Shown here piece by piece: positions 1 through 15,664 of a stretch of DNA of 64,000 nucleotides. Below the pieces are notes generated by a model. That model made no database searches. It was not told the DNA's origin and worked only from the letters and a program-made list of their open reading frames with translations. The stretch's first letter is position 1, and each line of letters starts with the position of its first letter. The translations under genes and the position numbers were made by a program. The stretch is from assembly GCF_027744825.2 (NCBI RefSeq), contig NC_071334.1, positions 27,915,937 to 27,979,936 on the forward strand, written 5' to 3'. The DNA is from Synchiropus splendidus. Its lineage: Eukaryota > Chordata > Actinopteri > Syngnathiformes > Callionymidae.

Positions 1-137
1 TTCATTCTCCCTTTAAGCCTTACAGTTTGCACGGTATCCCTCAAAACTAAAGCATCATTTTGAGCTTACTCAGTCAAAGGTTGCCTTTGGATGGTGCTAG
101 GTAGAATCATATAGTCCCCTGAAACATCATCATCTAT

Positions 138-138
<1 letters not shown>

Positions 139-168
<30 letters not shown>
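139..168. repeat. (TG)n microsatellite
   Basis: Run of TG/GT dinucleotides of about 30 bases with one C interruption near the left end. No gene feature is next to it. Confidence 0.9.
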
Positions 169-3100
169 ATGTCCACCACTTCATGCTGCCGTAGGTTCAT
201 TATGCCATTAGCTGCCTCAGGCCTCAGTCCATTTGCTGGTCAGTGAGTGTGACGGAGCCCTTTTCACAGGGGTCACCCCTCTTGCTGGAGGTCAGTCAGC
301 TGAGAAATGTGTGTGTGTGTGTGACAGAGAGACAGTGTGTCCGCTTCACACCCTTCCAATGTATTTGACACTAATCATGATCTAGCGCGCCATGTCAGCT
401 GACTCAGTCTTGTTAATGCACAATATATGGACTGTGTTGCTTTACATTGGTGTCATTGTTTGCACTGACACCCAAATCAGCCGATTTTGCCTCAAAATCG
501 TTTAACTCACACCACTCTGCTCTTCATCAATGATGAGCTATTACCGTAGTCTGGCTCAGATTGAGAGGCATGCAAACAGCCTTGTCTGACTGTGGGAGAG
601 AAATGTGAATCTCTCTTTGTCTGACTTTTTGTCTTTACGATTTGATAATCTCACTATCATATCCAGTCATGCATTTAATAAATATCAAATTTGATACTCA
701 TCACGCCACCAAGTAGTGAGAAATTTTATGTTTCAATATTTTTGTACACTCTTTTTGACACCCTACTATCACTACATTCAACAGACAGGTTTTTCGTGTG
801 TTCAGTTGCAGCATTAGTCATCGCTTGTTTATTGATGTCTGTGGTGAATAGACAAACATGCTGTCAGTCGGGTTGTGGACTGCGATGAGGCCATTTTAGG
901 TTGTTCTCACTGGAAGATGAGAGGATGTGGTTTATAGGTTAAAAATCTTCATAAACGTCACCGGACCGTTAGCCATATTGCTGCTAATCAATACAGGCCT
1001 CACACACACACGACGGTTTACAGCTAGACTCTGATTTGGATATATTTTACACTGAAATTAAAGTGTGATTCTGACGACTCTCAGTAGCTCTAACCATTAC
1101 GCACCTTTCAATCTGACATCAACAACATCACCACTGTGGCATTTGGAATTGTATTTACTTTCTCCTTCTTTTACTACAAAGAATACCAATAGAAAACAGC
1201 AATGATGTTAATGATTTTAAGCAATGTGTTTTTTCCTCAATGTTAGTTTATTTACTTTCATCCCGAAACGTTGCAATTTTAGCACTCCTGGTTGGTGACA
1301 GCGTTGAACCGTGCTCTGATGCGCTGATTCTGGACCTCTTCACTTCAACGGGTTGACCATTTGAGACAGTCGCTGTGTGCTGGGTCCAATGTAGATGTCT
1401 CAGAATGACCAGCACAGTGCTCCTATTGACTGATGAACTCAAATGACTGCAGGTCAAAGGTGCTGTCCCTCTTCACGGAGGTGACATTACTCAATAATTT
1501 CCTTTATTGTATGTAAATCTGAACAAACTGTGCTAACTGTATGAGTGGCTTGGTTGAGCTATTGCCATAGTCGGGCTATTTTCAAATACAGGTAATGCAG
1601 TTAATGCAGGGATTTCACTTTATCCTATATTTTGTGTTTATGTCGATTATGGTCTATTTATTTGAAAGTCGACTATGTGGTCTTCAGAGGAGCCGACATA
1701 TTGAGCTGCCGTGTTTGTAGTGCACGTAATGGTGCACTTCCTCACAAGGATGCATTTAAGTACCCAAACATGATACAGTTTGATTGTCCTTGAATCCGTA
1801 CCGTAGCAATGGAATTCGCTTAGTACCCATGGGCCATGACGAACGGTAGAAAGGTAGAAGGCGAACATTGCGGTTTATAGATGTGATAAAGGAGGACATG
1901 GAGAATATAGCTGATAGCTGAAAATAAGGGGACCATGCACACCATTGGTCGCGGTGGACAAAGCTGACTTGCTGTGACAATCCCAATGGGAAACAATAAA
2001 GCTGATTGAAACAATTGAGCTGACTGTGTAGAGCCAAACAGAAATACTTTGACCATCACTATGTTGCTCTCTGACGTTGTCTATTTTCGGTGTCATATTT
2101 GTGTTTGATCCCTTATCAACCAGTTTCATAAATAACCTGCTTTGACGTGCTGCATTCAGAGACATTTTTGTGTGTATAAAAACATGGAAAACACGCTGTG
2201 AAACTGCACGTACACATGTCTGATGGCATACAGGTTATGATAAACGAATTACTGGCTCCCACCCCCCCATGTTTCTGTCCCTGTCCGTCCCTAAATAAGG
2301 GCCTGCTTTGATCATATGGGCTCTTTGAAATGATCTAAGAGAGACCGAGGTGAGGAGGTGCAGGGTAAAGCCAGACAGACAGGGACAGGAACTGCCCCGC
2401 CTCCCCGCTGGTAGACGGGGAGACATCACAGGTGAACATGCAGAGGGAGAGAGACGGTTGGTAAAGAGGGAAGTTTGCTAAGTTAAGCTTTTGGATAAGC
2501 AGGAAGGTGGTGGGGGTTGTTGTGTGGCAGCAGCAAAGGAGCTGCTGGGGATAGATTAGTTCCCTTTAACCCTGCAGATGAATGGGATGACAGATGTGTC
2601 TTCCTCTCTCTGATCCCACAGCAAATGGTTCTTTTTATGTGTGAGGAGCTGCATGATTCGAATTTCACAGTTTTCTTAAATGTGTCTTTTTGACTCATCT
2701 TGAAATCAAACAGGGTGAAGCCCACACAGGAAGTTGCTGCCATTGATTGTTGATCGATTAATAGATGTCTGGATAGTTAGGAAGTGAGCGTCAGCGGCAC
2801 ATTTGTTTGTGCTTTGTTTGTGTTACAAGATTCATTAGGCCCCTGTGTGGAGGATTGGAGGTCTTCAGAGTGAGAGGGACCCAGCCCAAGTGAAGCATGT
2901 CAAATTAGGAGGGAAAAAAAAATCAAACCACTGTTACTGGGGCTCATTAGAACCTAAACAAACACACCAATAAGCTGTGTGTGTGTTTCGGTTTGGGTGT
3001 GTTACGTTGAGCTCACACTCGTAAAAAGGCGAGTGTATTGTCGGGGTGTGTGGTTTTGTGTTATTTTCAGTGAAGCAGTTTGTTTTATGAAGCAGAGATT

Positions 3101-6100
3101 TTTCCAACTTTAATGAAAGTGAAGCTCTTGGCTGGTTCCTGTGAACAAAAGTAGCTGTGATGCCATTGTTGACTCAGTTTTGGATAATTCCCTTTGTTTG
3201 GTCGACCTCCAAATAGACTTAATGAAGGAGTCTGGATCCTGCCCCCACGCTGACAACAGCTACTCAGCAATCTTGCTTTCCATCACAAGTGAGCTGCTAT
3301 GAACTGAGATATGAGGGTATTGAAGTGATGTACTTAGGTCAGAAGACTGACATTTCATGTGGTCCATGTTTTGACTTGACTTTTACAATCACTGTTGGCC
3401 TAGTCCTATCTATTGTTAAACTACCTGAGACTCACAGGGAAATATTTGTTTTGTCGCCGACTTCCTTTAACATGGTGTCACTTGGAAAAGATGCATTTTC
3501 TGGTGTGTGAAGATGGTTTGTCCTCCGTTGTTTATAGGGTTATAAAGTCCTTCCTAATCAGCTCCTGCCAGCTGCGCTCCACTTTCTCACCATAGTGGTG
3601 TTAAATAAGTCCCAATGAGCACCTGAACCCTGAATGGATGGCAACAAGCTCAGTTACCACCTTTATACGTCCCCTGGTTCTTTATAATGCTGCTTTCTTG
3701 AAGTCATACAAACGTCTTCTGACAAACACCACTGAGGGATTTTTTTAAATGCAGTGCTGCAGGAGTTTCCCACTGCTTAGTCTCTTAGGGGGCTTTTACA
3801 CCACAGACTCTGTGTCGAGATGAAGTCCTAGACTGATCAATGGACCTCTCAGTATCCCACCTGTATCTTAAGTTTCTTCTCACTGAGCAGCTGAGTGGGT
3901 GAGGTGTAGGAGGATGCACACATCTTTAGTCTGATCATACTGTTACACCATCAGCATTGTGAAAGTGTGCCCTTTGGTTGTGAAAGCACTCGATTTAAAG
4001 TTTTCAGTTTCATCCTCTACCTGAACTCTCAGGTACTTTGATTTATAATGTGAGAACTGGAAGTCATTTTTTAAATTTAAAATCATAAAGAAATATCGGC
4101 CATGTCCATGCTAGTTCATCATCATCATGGCTTCTGTTTAAAAAGAGCCATGATGGACAGATATGCTGATCTTATCTTTACCCTGGTCCTGTACAGAGGA
4201 AGTCCTTTGCTGCAGAACCCTCAAAAGAACCATGCTTATGGCAGGTTCAGTCAGTCACTTGGAAGCCATTTTGTGGGAAGAGGATGATGATCCTACACAC
4301 CACAAAATAAATAATCCAGAACCCACCACATACAGCTCACTCACACCAGATCTGTTCTGTTCTCCAAGACCATTGGCACATTTAAAGTAAACCATGTCCT
4401 CTGCAGTGGTTACTTCATCGGCCTGTTTTGGTCATGGACAATGAATAAGTGTGTCAAAATATTTCATAATTTTTGTGTAAATGTGCATTGATGTCTGCAA
4501 AAAATGTTGTTTTTTTTGTAAATCGACCAAATGTACTTTACTTATATCGACTAGTTTCCTGTATCCTGTATCCTATCACCATTCTCTCAATTCCAACTTC
4601 AGCATCCGCCCAGTGTGATGCGGAAAAAAGAGAAGTGACCAACCCAAATGACAGGAAACAATACATTTAGGAACAAGCTGGAGAGACTAAATCAGATTTG
4701 ACCGTCAGAAAACGTTTTATAAAGATGTGTGTAGAAGAAGTGTGAACAATATTTAAGGCATGCTTAAGTATAGCATGTGAACATAGTGACTTTGTCTATC
4801 AATGGTTTGTGCAATGAGTTATATTGGTATTTTAACATAAACCTTGTGGTTCTGTTGATTAAAAAGATGTTTCAGTTCAATTCTCTTTAATGCTTAGGTA
4901 GCCAGTAGCTTTTTAGCTGCCGTCATTACTCCACTCTCTTACGATTTATGCATTTAAACTGATATAAAATGTAACCTTGGAATGTAATGTAATTTACTTT
5001 TTGACCTGATATCTGTAGTTGTGTGGTTGCATTATTGTTGAAATTGTTGTTCTGACTTCAGACGTTTTACGAAGCTCATCTACTGGGAGGATAAGAAAAA
5101 TGAGCCTTTCAATTAAAGCTTCATTCTTTTGTGGAAGTTTGTTTATTACACGCATTCCTTCTTAAAACCGCTGTAATTATTCAGGCGTGCATCTTCCTTG
5201 TGCCTTTTTTCAGGCAGCCCTGCATTATTAAGGAATTGTGCATTAACAGGAGTCAGCGGTTTTGGACGCTGCAATCTCATTACATTTACTGGGAAAGGAT
5301 GGAGTGCAACAAAAAAAAAATTAATTGGAGGCGCGCGATAGTCGGGACAGAAGCTCGAACAAGGGCAGAATAAATCAGCGGTCTGCTCGACAGCTTTATG
5401 GCTCTGGAGAGGGAGAAGTGGTTAACTTTAATGGGAGGAGATAGAAATGTTGAGTTACTTTATTTTTCCTTTGCAGAGTGCTGCTCATCCCCTTCCCCCT
5501 CATCAGCTCAGAGGCACGGCCCCTCACCCCTGAACTGTTTGGACTCTGCTTGATATATAGAGTTAATTCAGCTCACCCTCAGCAATAATTCATGCGTTTA
5601 ATGTCGTGCAGACACAGCACGGTGTGGAATTGCTAATTCTCCATGCAGGGATTGTAAACTCCCTCCATACACCGTAACACCCCTGTCCCGTCAGTCACCC
5701 CCTCTTCTCCCATTCGCTCACATAGTTATTAGACATGACCGAATATATTAGCAATATATTTCAGTTCAACCAACCAAACACTATTGTCTTTTCATCCTCA
5801 TTGCACATCAAGGTGTCTGCTTCTCACATATTTTGGATGAAGTGCTCTTTTACTGGCGCATGTTCTTGGATAAATCATAGGTTAATATATTGACAAAAGG
5901 AAGATAAGACAAACATTGCTTAGCATTCTATTTTTTTTAAATTCTTTTTCTTCTCTCCTCTAGACTTAACATGATTTTGAGAGGAAACTCTTTGAGTGTG
6001 CTTAATACTAAATAAACCTGTGAAGGTTTACACTTAGGTCCTTAACCTGAACCTAAAACATCTACAGTGACCTCTACCTCCTGGCCCCTCTAGACTGGTA

Positions 6101-9047
6101 CCCCCCTCTTTCTCTCGCTAAGGTCACCCCCACATGCGGCCACCCCCAACCTCCCTTCTGACTTAAGCCTTGTGCTTTATAATTGGGGGGAAACGGCAGC
6201 TAGTAAAGCAGACATTGAAGTGGCTTCTGCAGGGTAACGGGGGGCCCTGCTCTCCATGCACTTGATTTAATCCGGGTGGACCTCTGTGTGCGGTGAGTGG
6301 GGGTGGTGTGTGTGTGTGTTTGTGTGCATGTGTGTGTTCTGGGATTGTTTACCCCTGTGGTAGCAGATGGAAGGGGTCACACCTCAGAACACATTATGAG
6401 TTTGTTTGCATATTATATGCTGGAGTTCAGCAAACCAAAGTGTAGGATCAATGAAAGATTAGCATAATAGATTCATTATTGATCATCATATGTCTCAAAG
6501 AATCCGTCATTGTGCTTTTCTTCATATGAAATTCTTGTGTATCAGTACCATATGAAAGTGAGATGTGAATGCGATCAATTCACAGGCTTTTTTTTAGTTT
6601 AGTTTAGCATTTAAAATGAAGTCAGTATCACGTGTGAACACTGAGTCCACTAGGTCTCTTATAATGGATATACTGAATGCAATAAAATGGTAATACAGCT
6701 GAGATGCTTAGACATCTAAAATGTTAATTCCAGTGCTTCGCATGCATAAACAAAGCCCACATCACAGCAATTTCCATGCCAAGATATCTGCGCTCTCATT
6801 AGTGCGCGTGAAGTTCACGTCCCATCTAATTGTTCTGGATTCATTTAGGTCAAGGTTTGGTTTGAATCATTACTGCTGTAAAGGATGATATTAAATCTGC
6901 TGAAAATAATCTCAAAAACAAATCTTGATTGTGTACCATGATCTGTGTTTAAGTGACAGGGGAACAGACAGGGGCATTACTTGTTTTTTACAGAATTACG
7001 GTAACTAACTAACTGCCAATCGAAATTTGGGTTTTCACAGAAAACATTTCATATCATCGATGAATGATGGTACTGTATACACTATGATCGCATGTTTATA
7101 TTACGATAAACCCAGAAAGTTGTTTTGTTGTTGTTGTTTTTCTCTTGCCAATATTTATCATGGCCACTGTCTCATTTTATACATTCCTAGGTTGTTGTTC
7201 AAAGCTTTGGCATCTTTCCTGCAGGTTTGAGAGTTTCTGTGGCCTCCACTGACACCAGCTAAAGATAAATCTTTTCCCTGAGGCTTCCAACACAACTAAG
7301 CATAGAGTTCTAGTCGACACCTGAACTTTCTCAAGATACAGAAGTTTGCACGAAAAAAAAAAAATGTTTGGGTGGAAGAAGGTGGCTTCTTTTATATCAG
7401 AAGAAAAGGTTGAAGTGAGGAATGTTTTGCATCAGCAGGAAGAATAAGTTCGAAGTGATTGTGACAGGGGCTTTCTCTCCTCTTTACAAGGCACGGAGAC
7501 CTCTGCGACCTCTGAGGGTTGAAACTGAGGCCAGTGGAGTTCTCATGCCCCGATCTAGTGGAAGCAATTTCAGCCACTATTTCAGGAAACTCGATAAAAA
7601 AATAGCACTATTTTTCCTTGGATTTGCGGTGTAAATGTTGTTTGTCAGAAGTGTCCGGCGCCTGCACTCAGACAAAACTACTGACCTTAGCTCTGTGTTG
7701 GTCAGCGTGTCTCTCGTGAGAATACTATCCCATGATTCATCCTGTTTCACAGCATTGCATCGCCTGCCTTGGGGGGGGGGTGTACTGTTAGGGTGCCTAG
7801 ATGGGAGAGTATTGGAGCTGTTTCTACACACACATATCTGTCATCCACTCAGATGACTTGATGCATTTAAATTGCATATCTAGTGGATTAAAGATGTCCG
7901 GCAGTAGATAAAACTGATGACATTATATACATATAAATGGATTTAAATTGTTGCTTCTGATGTGCTGTTGGCTGATTGTGCTGTCATTGTCGGAAGTGTG
8001 CACAGCGGAGATGTGGTATCCTCCCAACAAGGGTGTGCGTTGTCTCTGCTTGCACTTATATCTCACATCGTCTCCACATTACAGCTCCCAAGGCTGCTGT
8101 TCTCTGCTCAATCTCACATTCTCTTTTCTGCTCAGCTGTAATGAAGACCCCTATAAACAACATTTTCTAACTAGTCACATCATGTGCAAATGGATAGTAC
8201 CGACACACACTCTGATCATGCATGACTCACTACTGTTTTGTTGGCCATACTGAGGTACTTCTGCCATGGAAATGAGTATAACTGGGCAGATCTTCAATGA
8301 AATATGTCTGACCCTCTGATTCATCTCATTCTCTCACTGAGAATTGTATACAATTTAATTCAACTCACATATTGCCAGATAGAATGTCTATTTTGATCTG
8401 ATCCGCAGAACTTAATCAGAAACAGCCAGACATTTCTGTAATTTGTGGTGTTGGTGATCCTCCTGTTAATCCTTTAAACCTACGGGAGCAAGAGGTGAGT
8501 TAATTTTCATGCAGATGGCCTCAATTTGTTTCCCCCCAGTTCCCTGAAAATGCAGGCTCAGCAGAAATTCAATGCAGCTGCATAGTTGATCATCTTCCCC
8601 AAAATACACTGACACAGTGGAGAGGAAAGAGTGTGAGTGCGAGTGCATGTTCATGAACTTCAACACTGAGACGTTGCTGGAAAGCGCTTCATCTTTTTGG
8701 TGGACGAGTTGCAGGTGGGGAATGGTTGTCTGCACGATGGATGAATCGCACTAGGTGTGAGTTTGTGAGTGAGTGATGCTGTGTTTGGAATGATGATAAA
8801 TAGCATTTTTTAGCATTTGTCAGCATTTTCCTTTCGTTTATCCAGCAAGTACTTTGCAATTTTTCATTTTGCTGCTTATGTGTGGGTTTTATAAATTTCA
8901 AGGAACCGCCATGGCAGAGAGAAAACATCTGCGTTATGTCCGAAGGATCAGAAGTTCTTATGCTCAGTGAAGTTTAAAGATGCACAGAATGTCTAAAGTT
9001 AATATGTATAAAGAGAAAACAGAAACATAGCAGATTCATTTTAAATC

Positions 9048-9064
9048 TTTTTTTTTTTTTTTTT
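9048..9064. repeat. poly(T) run
   Basis: Seventeen consecutive T residues. No element with clear boundaries can be tied to it, so it may be a simple homopolymer rather than the tail of a retroposon on the minus strand. Confidence 0.8.
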
Positions 9065-12000
9065 CGGTTGCCTGCCAGTAATTGCACCCCTACTGTACAA
9101 TAATATTAGTACCATAATTTCCTGCAACTACTGAAGCTACTTGAATTAAGCTAATTTGAATAAAACACTTGATTCCAATGTGCTTTCTGATTAAAATGCC
9201 AAGTTTCAGAAGAAGACAAATGAATTTCTATTGACTTACGGTGGTCTTATTTGTTTATATTTTTGGCATCCACTCTGGACGAAGTTACCAGATGAGATGT
9301 ATGTGCTCCCTGGGGTTCTTGCGTGTTGCCTCCTTCATGTCAAATCTCTTAAAAAAAACCCTCAAAGGAGGGATCCTTACCTCTCGTTTTCAGTGGAGGT
9401 GATGTGGCGCATTCACTTCTGTTGAAACAAGGGATAACAACCTGCCAAAATGGCTGTCATTGACTTCTTCTTTGCAAAGAAGCTCTAGCTCTACGCTACA
9501 TCTCAGATGACTCTACCAGTCCTTGTCAGAGGCAGTAGGAAGTAACAAGGAATGCATGATCTGAATTCCATAAGTCACACCCCAAGAGTTTACGGTCAAA
9601 GGTTCAAGTAAAAGGGAATTCGACTCGTGTTATGGATCAGCTTTTTTTCCTATATTGAAACAGTTTATTTAAAGCAAGCACTTGAGTACCTGTGGCCTCA
9701 GACTTAATGTAGCTAGTCAGGGGTACAATGATTATCGTGGTTATCGAGGTTGCTGATTTGATTCAAGTTTAGTTCAGCTCCAGCTTCTCCAGCCGCCGCG
9801 GGAGAAATAGATATTTTTTCATGATCGTACTTTAAAATGTGTTCATTTCAGGAAAACGCTTTGACATTAATAGTTTCATTTGATGATCTGTGGTAGTCTG
9901 GGGTTACATGATGATGCCGCTACTTCCATTATGATGCAACTACCACGTGTGGTCCCAAAATGGAATCCTATGATAAACAAGGGATAAGTAAACCAGTAAG
10001 CATCTTACAAATCTTATATAGAGGTCAAATCTTTTATATAGATCAAATGTCATCATCATCAGGTTTAGCCTCCACTTCGGTTTTTGTTATTCCATGGTGA
10101 CAGTACAATAAAAACATCAAAATGAAGTGCAACATTTCTCCAGGTTTAATGAGCAGTGGTTGAACCTGCTACTATTCTCATTTTAATGAATAAACAACAG
10201 TGCACTGATATTTAACAGCGGTAGCACTGCTGGAGGTGCCTTGGCGGTCGGTTGGAAAGATTTGTACTGCTGCCGGTGTATTTTACTTCACCTTTACAAA
10301 TCCAACAAACCAAAAGCAAAAGCCAAAATGTTTCCAAACACAGGACCGGAATAATTTCTCGCTCCGCTGCTTCCACTCCGCTGTCCACTTGCTGTTTTTT
10401 CTACTGCTGTGGTGTGAGTGAATCAAGTGATGTCTAATGTCTTCATCAGATTGCAGTGCAGAAAAGTACATTAATATAAAGTTTGCCATGGTGAAATTCA
10501 AAGCATTACTTACTAATATTGATACAATTAATGTTTTACCTTTTAAGTCTGAGCACATTTCGATGTGGTTGGATCAGAGCAAATTAATTGATACATCAAT
10601 GTACTAGATGAATCATTACACCCTCAGTAAATAATGGCACTCCCTCTCCCCTAGAATATTCCACTTACTATTTCAGTTATGAATGAATCACTATCCATGT
10701 GGGCCTTCCACATTTGATCGCAGGGTTCCTTAATGTTTGCTGCTTTGCTTTGTTTTCAACTTCCACAGTTGCATAAGAGCAGAAGCAGAAAAATATTTTG
10801 ATATATCACAATGCGTTTCAGTTACAAAGCACAGTTTTATCAGATACTTGTCATGGTGTAGCTTTTTGTTATTACCAGCTGCAAAAACATGTTATTATCC
10901 CGTTTTCCTGTTGTTCAGATGTTTAAATGTCCACACTGAACTTCAGAGTGAGTAATGACCCGAATGCACAAGTGTGATCCCATCTCACTCTAGCACCAGT
11001 CCCAGCTATTTAGTGTGGAAGTCGTCCCGGGGTTTGTATTTTCCAGGAAACACCTGGCGGTTTGCAGGGGGCGTATAAGATTTCTTACCTAAGGCAAATG
11101 AGGAACCTTTGGTGCGTCCTCAGGTCAACTATTAGCTTGGCAAACAAAAGTAACTTTAAAAAACACACAGCAAACGACAGCTATTTGTTTTGCATTAAAC
11201 AACCCCATTTTGTTTAACTTTGAATCATCAACTACTGTAAAAAAACAGATGGATTGTTGCAAACCTTTTTTGTGATGCTTGTGGATGGGAGCCTTCACTA
11301 TCCGCACTGGAGAACATGGATGTATAAATGAAGTAGTGGTAGTTTAGAGTTCACATGCCTGTAAAAAATCAACTTTCTCTCAAATGACTGAAACAACTTC
11401 CATGAAAGGTTGTATGCCATGTCTTTCAAAGTAGACTTTTCAGTTTGCTTTGCTGAGTCTGACTAGCGTGAGCAGCGGCGGCTCCGTTTCAATAAATCCT
11501 GGCGGAAACCCTGCGTCAACAGTCGTGCAAAATTAGTACCGTGACAGAAAAATCACAGAGCAAATCAGATCCGTGTTAATCTAATTGAACTGATTTGGGA
11601 AAACAGAATAATCTGTCCAGTGTCTAAACCTCCGACAAAGGCAAAATGATGTAAAAGTAAATATGATGATTCCGTTGAGACTGCCGCGGTTGTCCCTTGA
11701 CTTTTGTTGCTAACTGTCGGCCCCTGCCGGTTCTTGCAGAGGAGATCACTGACTCAAAAGACTGCTAGCTTGAATGAGTGGTACATTTCTGCCTCCAACA
11801 TGGCATGCTTCTCCAACTTTATATTTCTGATGTGTTGAGAACAAGTACTTCCTTATTGAGTGTTGTCTGCTTCCACAGATGTTGTCCGGCTTAACAGCAA
11901 GCCTGTCACTATCTCAGTTTATGGTTTGTCTTCATCGTTTTATGCTGTCCTCACCCAACGCTGCAAGCCATTCTAGGATACGCTCACAGCTCCTGCAAAT

Positions 12001-12199
12001 CACTACATGTAACCCAAGTACTTCTGAGCTCCTCCTCCTTCTTGTCCCGGCGTGGCAGAGCGGCTAGCTGTCCTCCTGAGATCTGTTCTACATACTGCCA
12101 ACAAGTAGCGCGAAAGCCTGTTGAGACTCCACACCATTTATCTCCCAGCTGCAAGGTTGGGCCTGCGCTAATTGACTGAGGCAAATGTGTGTATGTGTT

Positions 12200-12200
<1 letters not shown>

Positions 12201-12239
<39 letters not shown>
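12201..12239. repeat. (GT)n microsatellite
   Basis: Uninterrupted GT repeat of about 39 bases, the longest GT run in the first 20 kb. It is likely to vary in length between individuals. Confidence 0.95.
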
Positions 12240-12242
<3 letters not shown>

Positions 12243-14704
12243 CCCTTGAAGCCGGTGCATTAGTGGAGCTACAGATGATAGGATGTGGTTAAGAGTGTGA
12301 GACAGGCCAATCTTGTGTTGAGAGCCCATCAGACGCTGCTGAGATAAAACACTCTTTTGTAAAGTTAGTTACTGGCTCTGCTTCTGTAAAACATGACCCC
12401 TTAAACTGTGTTGAAGGCAGGAGATAAAACACATGCTAATCTTAAATGCTCACTTCATAAATTTCCCCATGAGAGGATCAATAAAGAGTAAACATCTCTT
12501 TTATATAAGTAATCCTGCGCTTGTATTCGCACTGCATCATTACTGATGTTATGGTGGTGTGTTGGGAAAGTAGGGAGGTGAATGTGGTGTTCTTACGCGC
12601 CATTTCTAAATATAAACTTCTGAACTTTGTGTGCCAATGGAATTGCAGAGTGTGGCAAAAATAGTTGACTTTTAATATGACATATGCAATTGTTGTTAGA
12701 CCATTGAAACAGCTCATCATTCGCACCTTTTCCTTGATTATTATCAAACAAAATTTTTAAATAAGGGAAATATTTTCATTCCATGATTAACCCTTTTTAT
12801 AAGGTAAACCTTTTAATTCAATATTTAGAAGACATGGAGACAAGAATGGAGATACTCAGTAACATATGAATGTTTCAGGAACACAAGATTTCTACAGTAA
12901 TTCATGACTCATTCATGCAGGTATAAAACATTCAGTTCTCTTTTCATTTTCAAGGTGCAGCTAACCTGGACAGAGCAACACAGAGTGTAAAACTTGCATT
13001 TATTTGAAACATAAAGAATGGTTTAAAAAAAAAAAAAGTGTTTTAAGGTCATATAAAAAAAATAGAACGTTGAAAATGAAAAACCGATACAAGGGGCGAA
13101 TCAAATTACAACCACTGAATCTTTTCCCTGAAATACATGTGGTAAGAAAAAGAGTGAATTGAATTAAAGCACACAGATATGATTGATTCACGAATAATGC
13201 TGGCCTTATATTGTCAAACTGAATTAAATAACGCTCATGGTGCATCGTTGAAAAAAAAACAAAACTCAAAGCATCAACAGAGCAAGCTGCTAAGGAGCTG
13301 TAGTCAATCCAGGTTATATATGTTTCAGATTATTTATAGTGATCAAGCACCCCATACAGAGTACAACCAAATATTGTAGGTTATGAAAAACATCGAATAA
13401 GTCTTTGAACCGGATGCAAACTGGTGACCATGACGGACTGCCACCTGGTTACCTCAGCCATGCTGTGTGTCCTTTTCAAAGACTATTTTGAAAAGTTGTA
13501 AAGTGTAAAGTGCAGAGGTCTTGAAGCAAAAATGTGGCAATTGATCCCTGGAGTATTAGTGATGTGTTTGTATGAGGTCACATTAAGTGTTTTAGTGGCA
13601 GTGTTAAGACTTAAAGCAAAATAATCAACGCCAGTGTTTGTGTGAGACGATGTGCCAGAGGGATGAGAAAACCAACAGTGTAGTAACCAGGAATTAATGT
13701 GTAAGTGTTCCCGGCTGTGTGAGTCCCCCTCCTCGTGTGCCTCTCGCCGCAGAGCTCTGGACTTTATCAGCTCATTGTTTGACTTGGCCGTATCCCAATG
13801 TAAGCCCAACTACAGCTCAGAGTTGGCCGTCTCACCTTCATCAGGGAGACGGGTTCTGCGTTATGTGTGTGGTTGTGGATGCACCTCTTTCTCTGGGGCC
13901 AGGAAGCTCTCAATCGTGCTGCCCCTTCCTGGCGAGCTGGACAGTCTGGACTAGAACTTGGCCTCTCGCTGACATCGCGCTGATCTAGGTTTTACTTCTC
14001 CCCTTCGTGACAGACCACACCTTCCCTCTGTTCAGCAGGTTTGCATGCTGCAGGCTGTTTTGCTGAACTGCTGCACTCACAACCTCTACAACTTAGCAGC
14101 TATTGATCTGATATAAATAGAACAAGGTAGTGCTGAGTAGTTCACTGGCTAAACTGAACATAAAGTTGATTTCATGTGTGTTATGATGTGGAAAAACACA
14201 AGTACAGTGAGATCTGTTTCACTTAGTTTACCCCTTAACACCAAGCATGTCCATTTACATCAATTTATTTCTGTTACATCATGAGCTAAGGTGCCATATG
14301 TATTCTCGCACATCAATATACCTTTTTGTGGTTGATGTAGACTCTATCCATCAATGGAAAAATAGATTCAGGTGACAAGGGTTTCGTATGAACACTGTAA
14401 AAGGGTATAATGAGTGTGTTGAAAAGAGTCGTGTCTTGAGTTTTAACAGTGATTTACAAATTAATGGTTTAAAGAAAACAGCATAACTATTAAAACACAA
14501 TGCAGAATGAATTATTTTTATGAGCGTGCATTTTTAAATTACAAAAACTCATCTTCGGGAATAATAATAAGCATTGTAAGTTACAAAGATGCAACAAGTA
14601 AAGGACTGTTAGAATGTAAAAGATATAAAAAATATATTACGTCAAAACAACTCACTCTCCAAAACATAGGCAAATAAGATGCTGTGATACATTGAATTTC
14701 CCCA

Positions 14705-14724
14705 CTAATCTAATCTAATCTAAT
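14705..14724. repeat. (CTAAT)4 pentanucleotide repeat
   Basis: Four exact copies of the five-base unit CTAAT, 20 bases in all, in AT-rich unique sequence. Confidence 0.85.
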
Positions 14725-15664
14725 GTAAATAAAAAAGTAGCCGACAGGATCAGATTATTTTGAGGACATGATCGATCATGCAGATTTGATCAGCAAAGCA
14801 AATAAAACAGATAAAAATAGGGTAACGTTGTGAGTTATGAGGAGCTGATGGCTGCATTTTCCCGTTTCTTTGTTTTGGCTGTGTATTGACAGATTTACTC
14901 TGGTGGAAGTCGGCGTGCGGGGGCAGACTATTGTTCAGATTGCGGTTCCAGTGGAAAGAAATACAAAGGCCATTTGAAGAGAAAAGCGCATGTAATAACT
15001 GAACATGGTATTAAGCTTGTCATTGAGTCTGGTGTTATTTCTGCAAAAGGAAATGAAGAGGATGGAGTCGTTTTATTTTCACTGAACTTCTGCAAGGTTG
15101 AATGTTCTTATGTCGAGCTGAAAGAAATCAGCTGTAAGAGGTTCAGATATTGTTTTCCTGCTCCAGTCTGGGACGGCTGCAACTCCTCCTCGCAGTTTTT
15201 CCTCCTTCTGCTCCGGAGGGAAATTAAGTGAAAAGAAGAATCTTCAGAAAGTGACAGACTCATTTTGAAAGTGAGCACTTGGTGTTTTTTGCTGTTTTGA
15301 CAAAAATGGTCTCAGAACTCACACTGAGATCAAAATACAGTTTGTAGCATCAGCTGGCAAGTGAGATAAAAAAGAAGCCAACCAGTGTTTGTGGATAACA
15401 AGGCTTATTCAATCATCTTAGCACCACAGCTATATCTGCATATGTCTATCAAAGGCTTTCTTTGTTGGCATCCTGTTGATGCAGTGCCTCACTTAAATGC
15501 TTTCATCAAATGATATCAGCCTTCAAGGTCGCATATATAACCCAGAATTTTATATTTATATCAATATGTGTCTAATATTGACGTAAAGAAAGTAACTATT
15601 GGAATGTGCACGTTCGAGTAGAGCAACAGGTTCGAGTGCTCTTCAGTAAATCACTATACTTATA

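Noticed and set aside
15596..15660. GGTTCGAGT word considered as a tRNA or SINE B box
   Set aside because: No matching A box at the right distance and no cloverleaf can be drawn.
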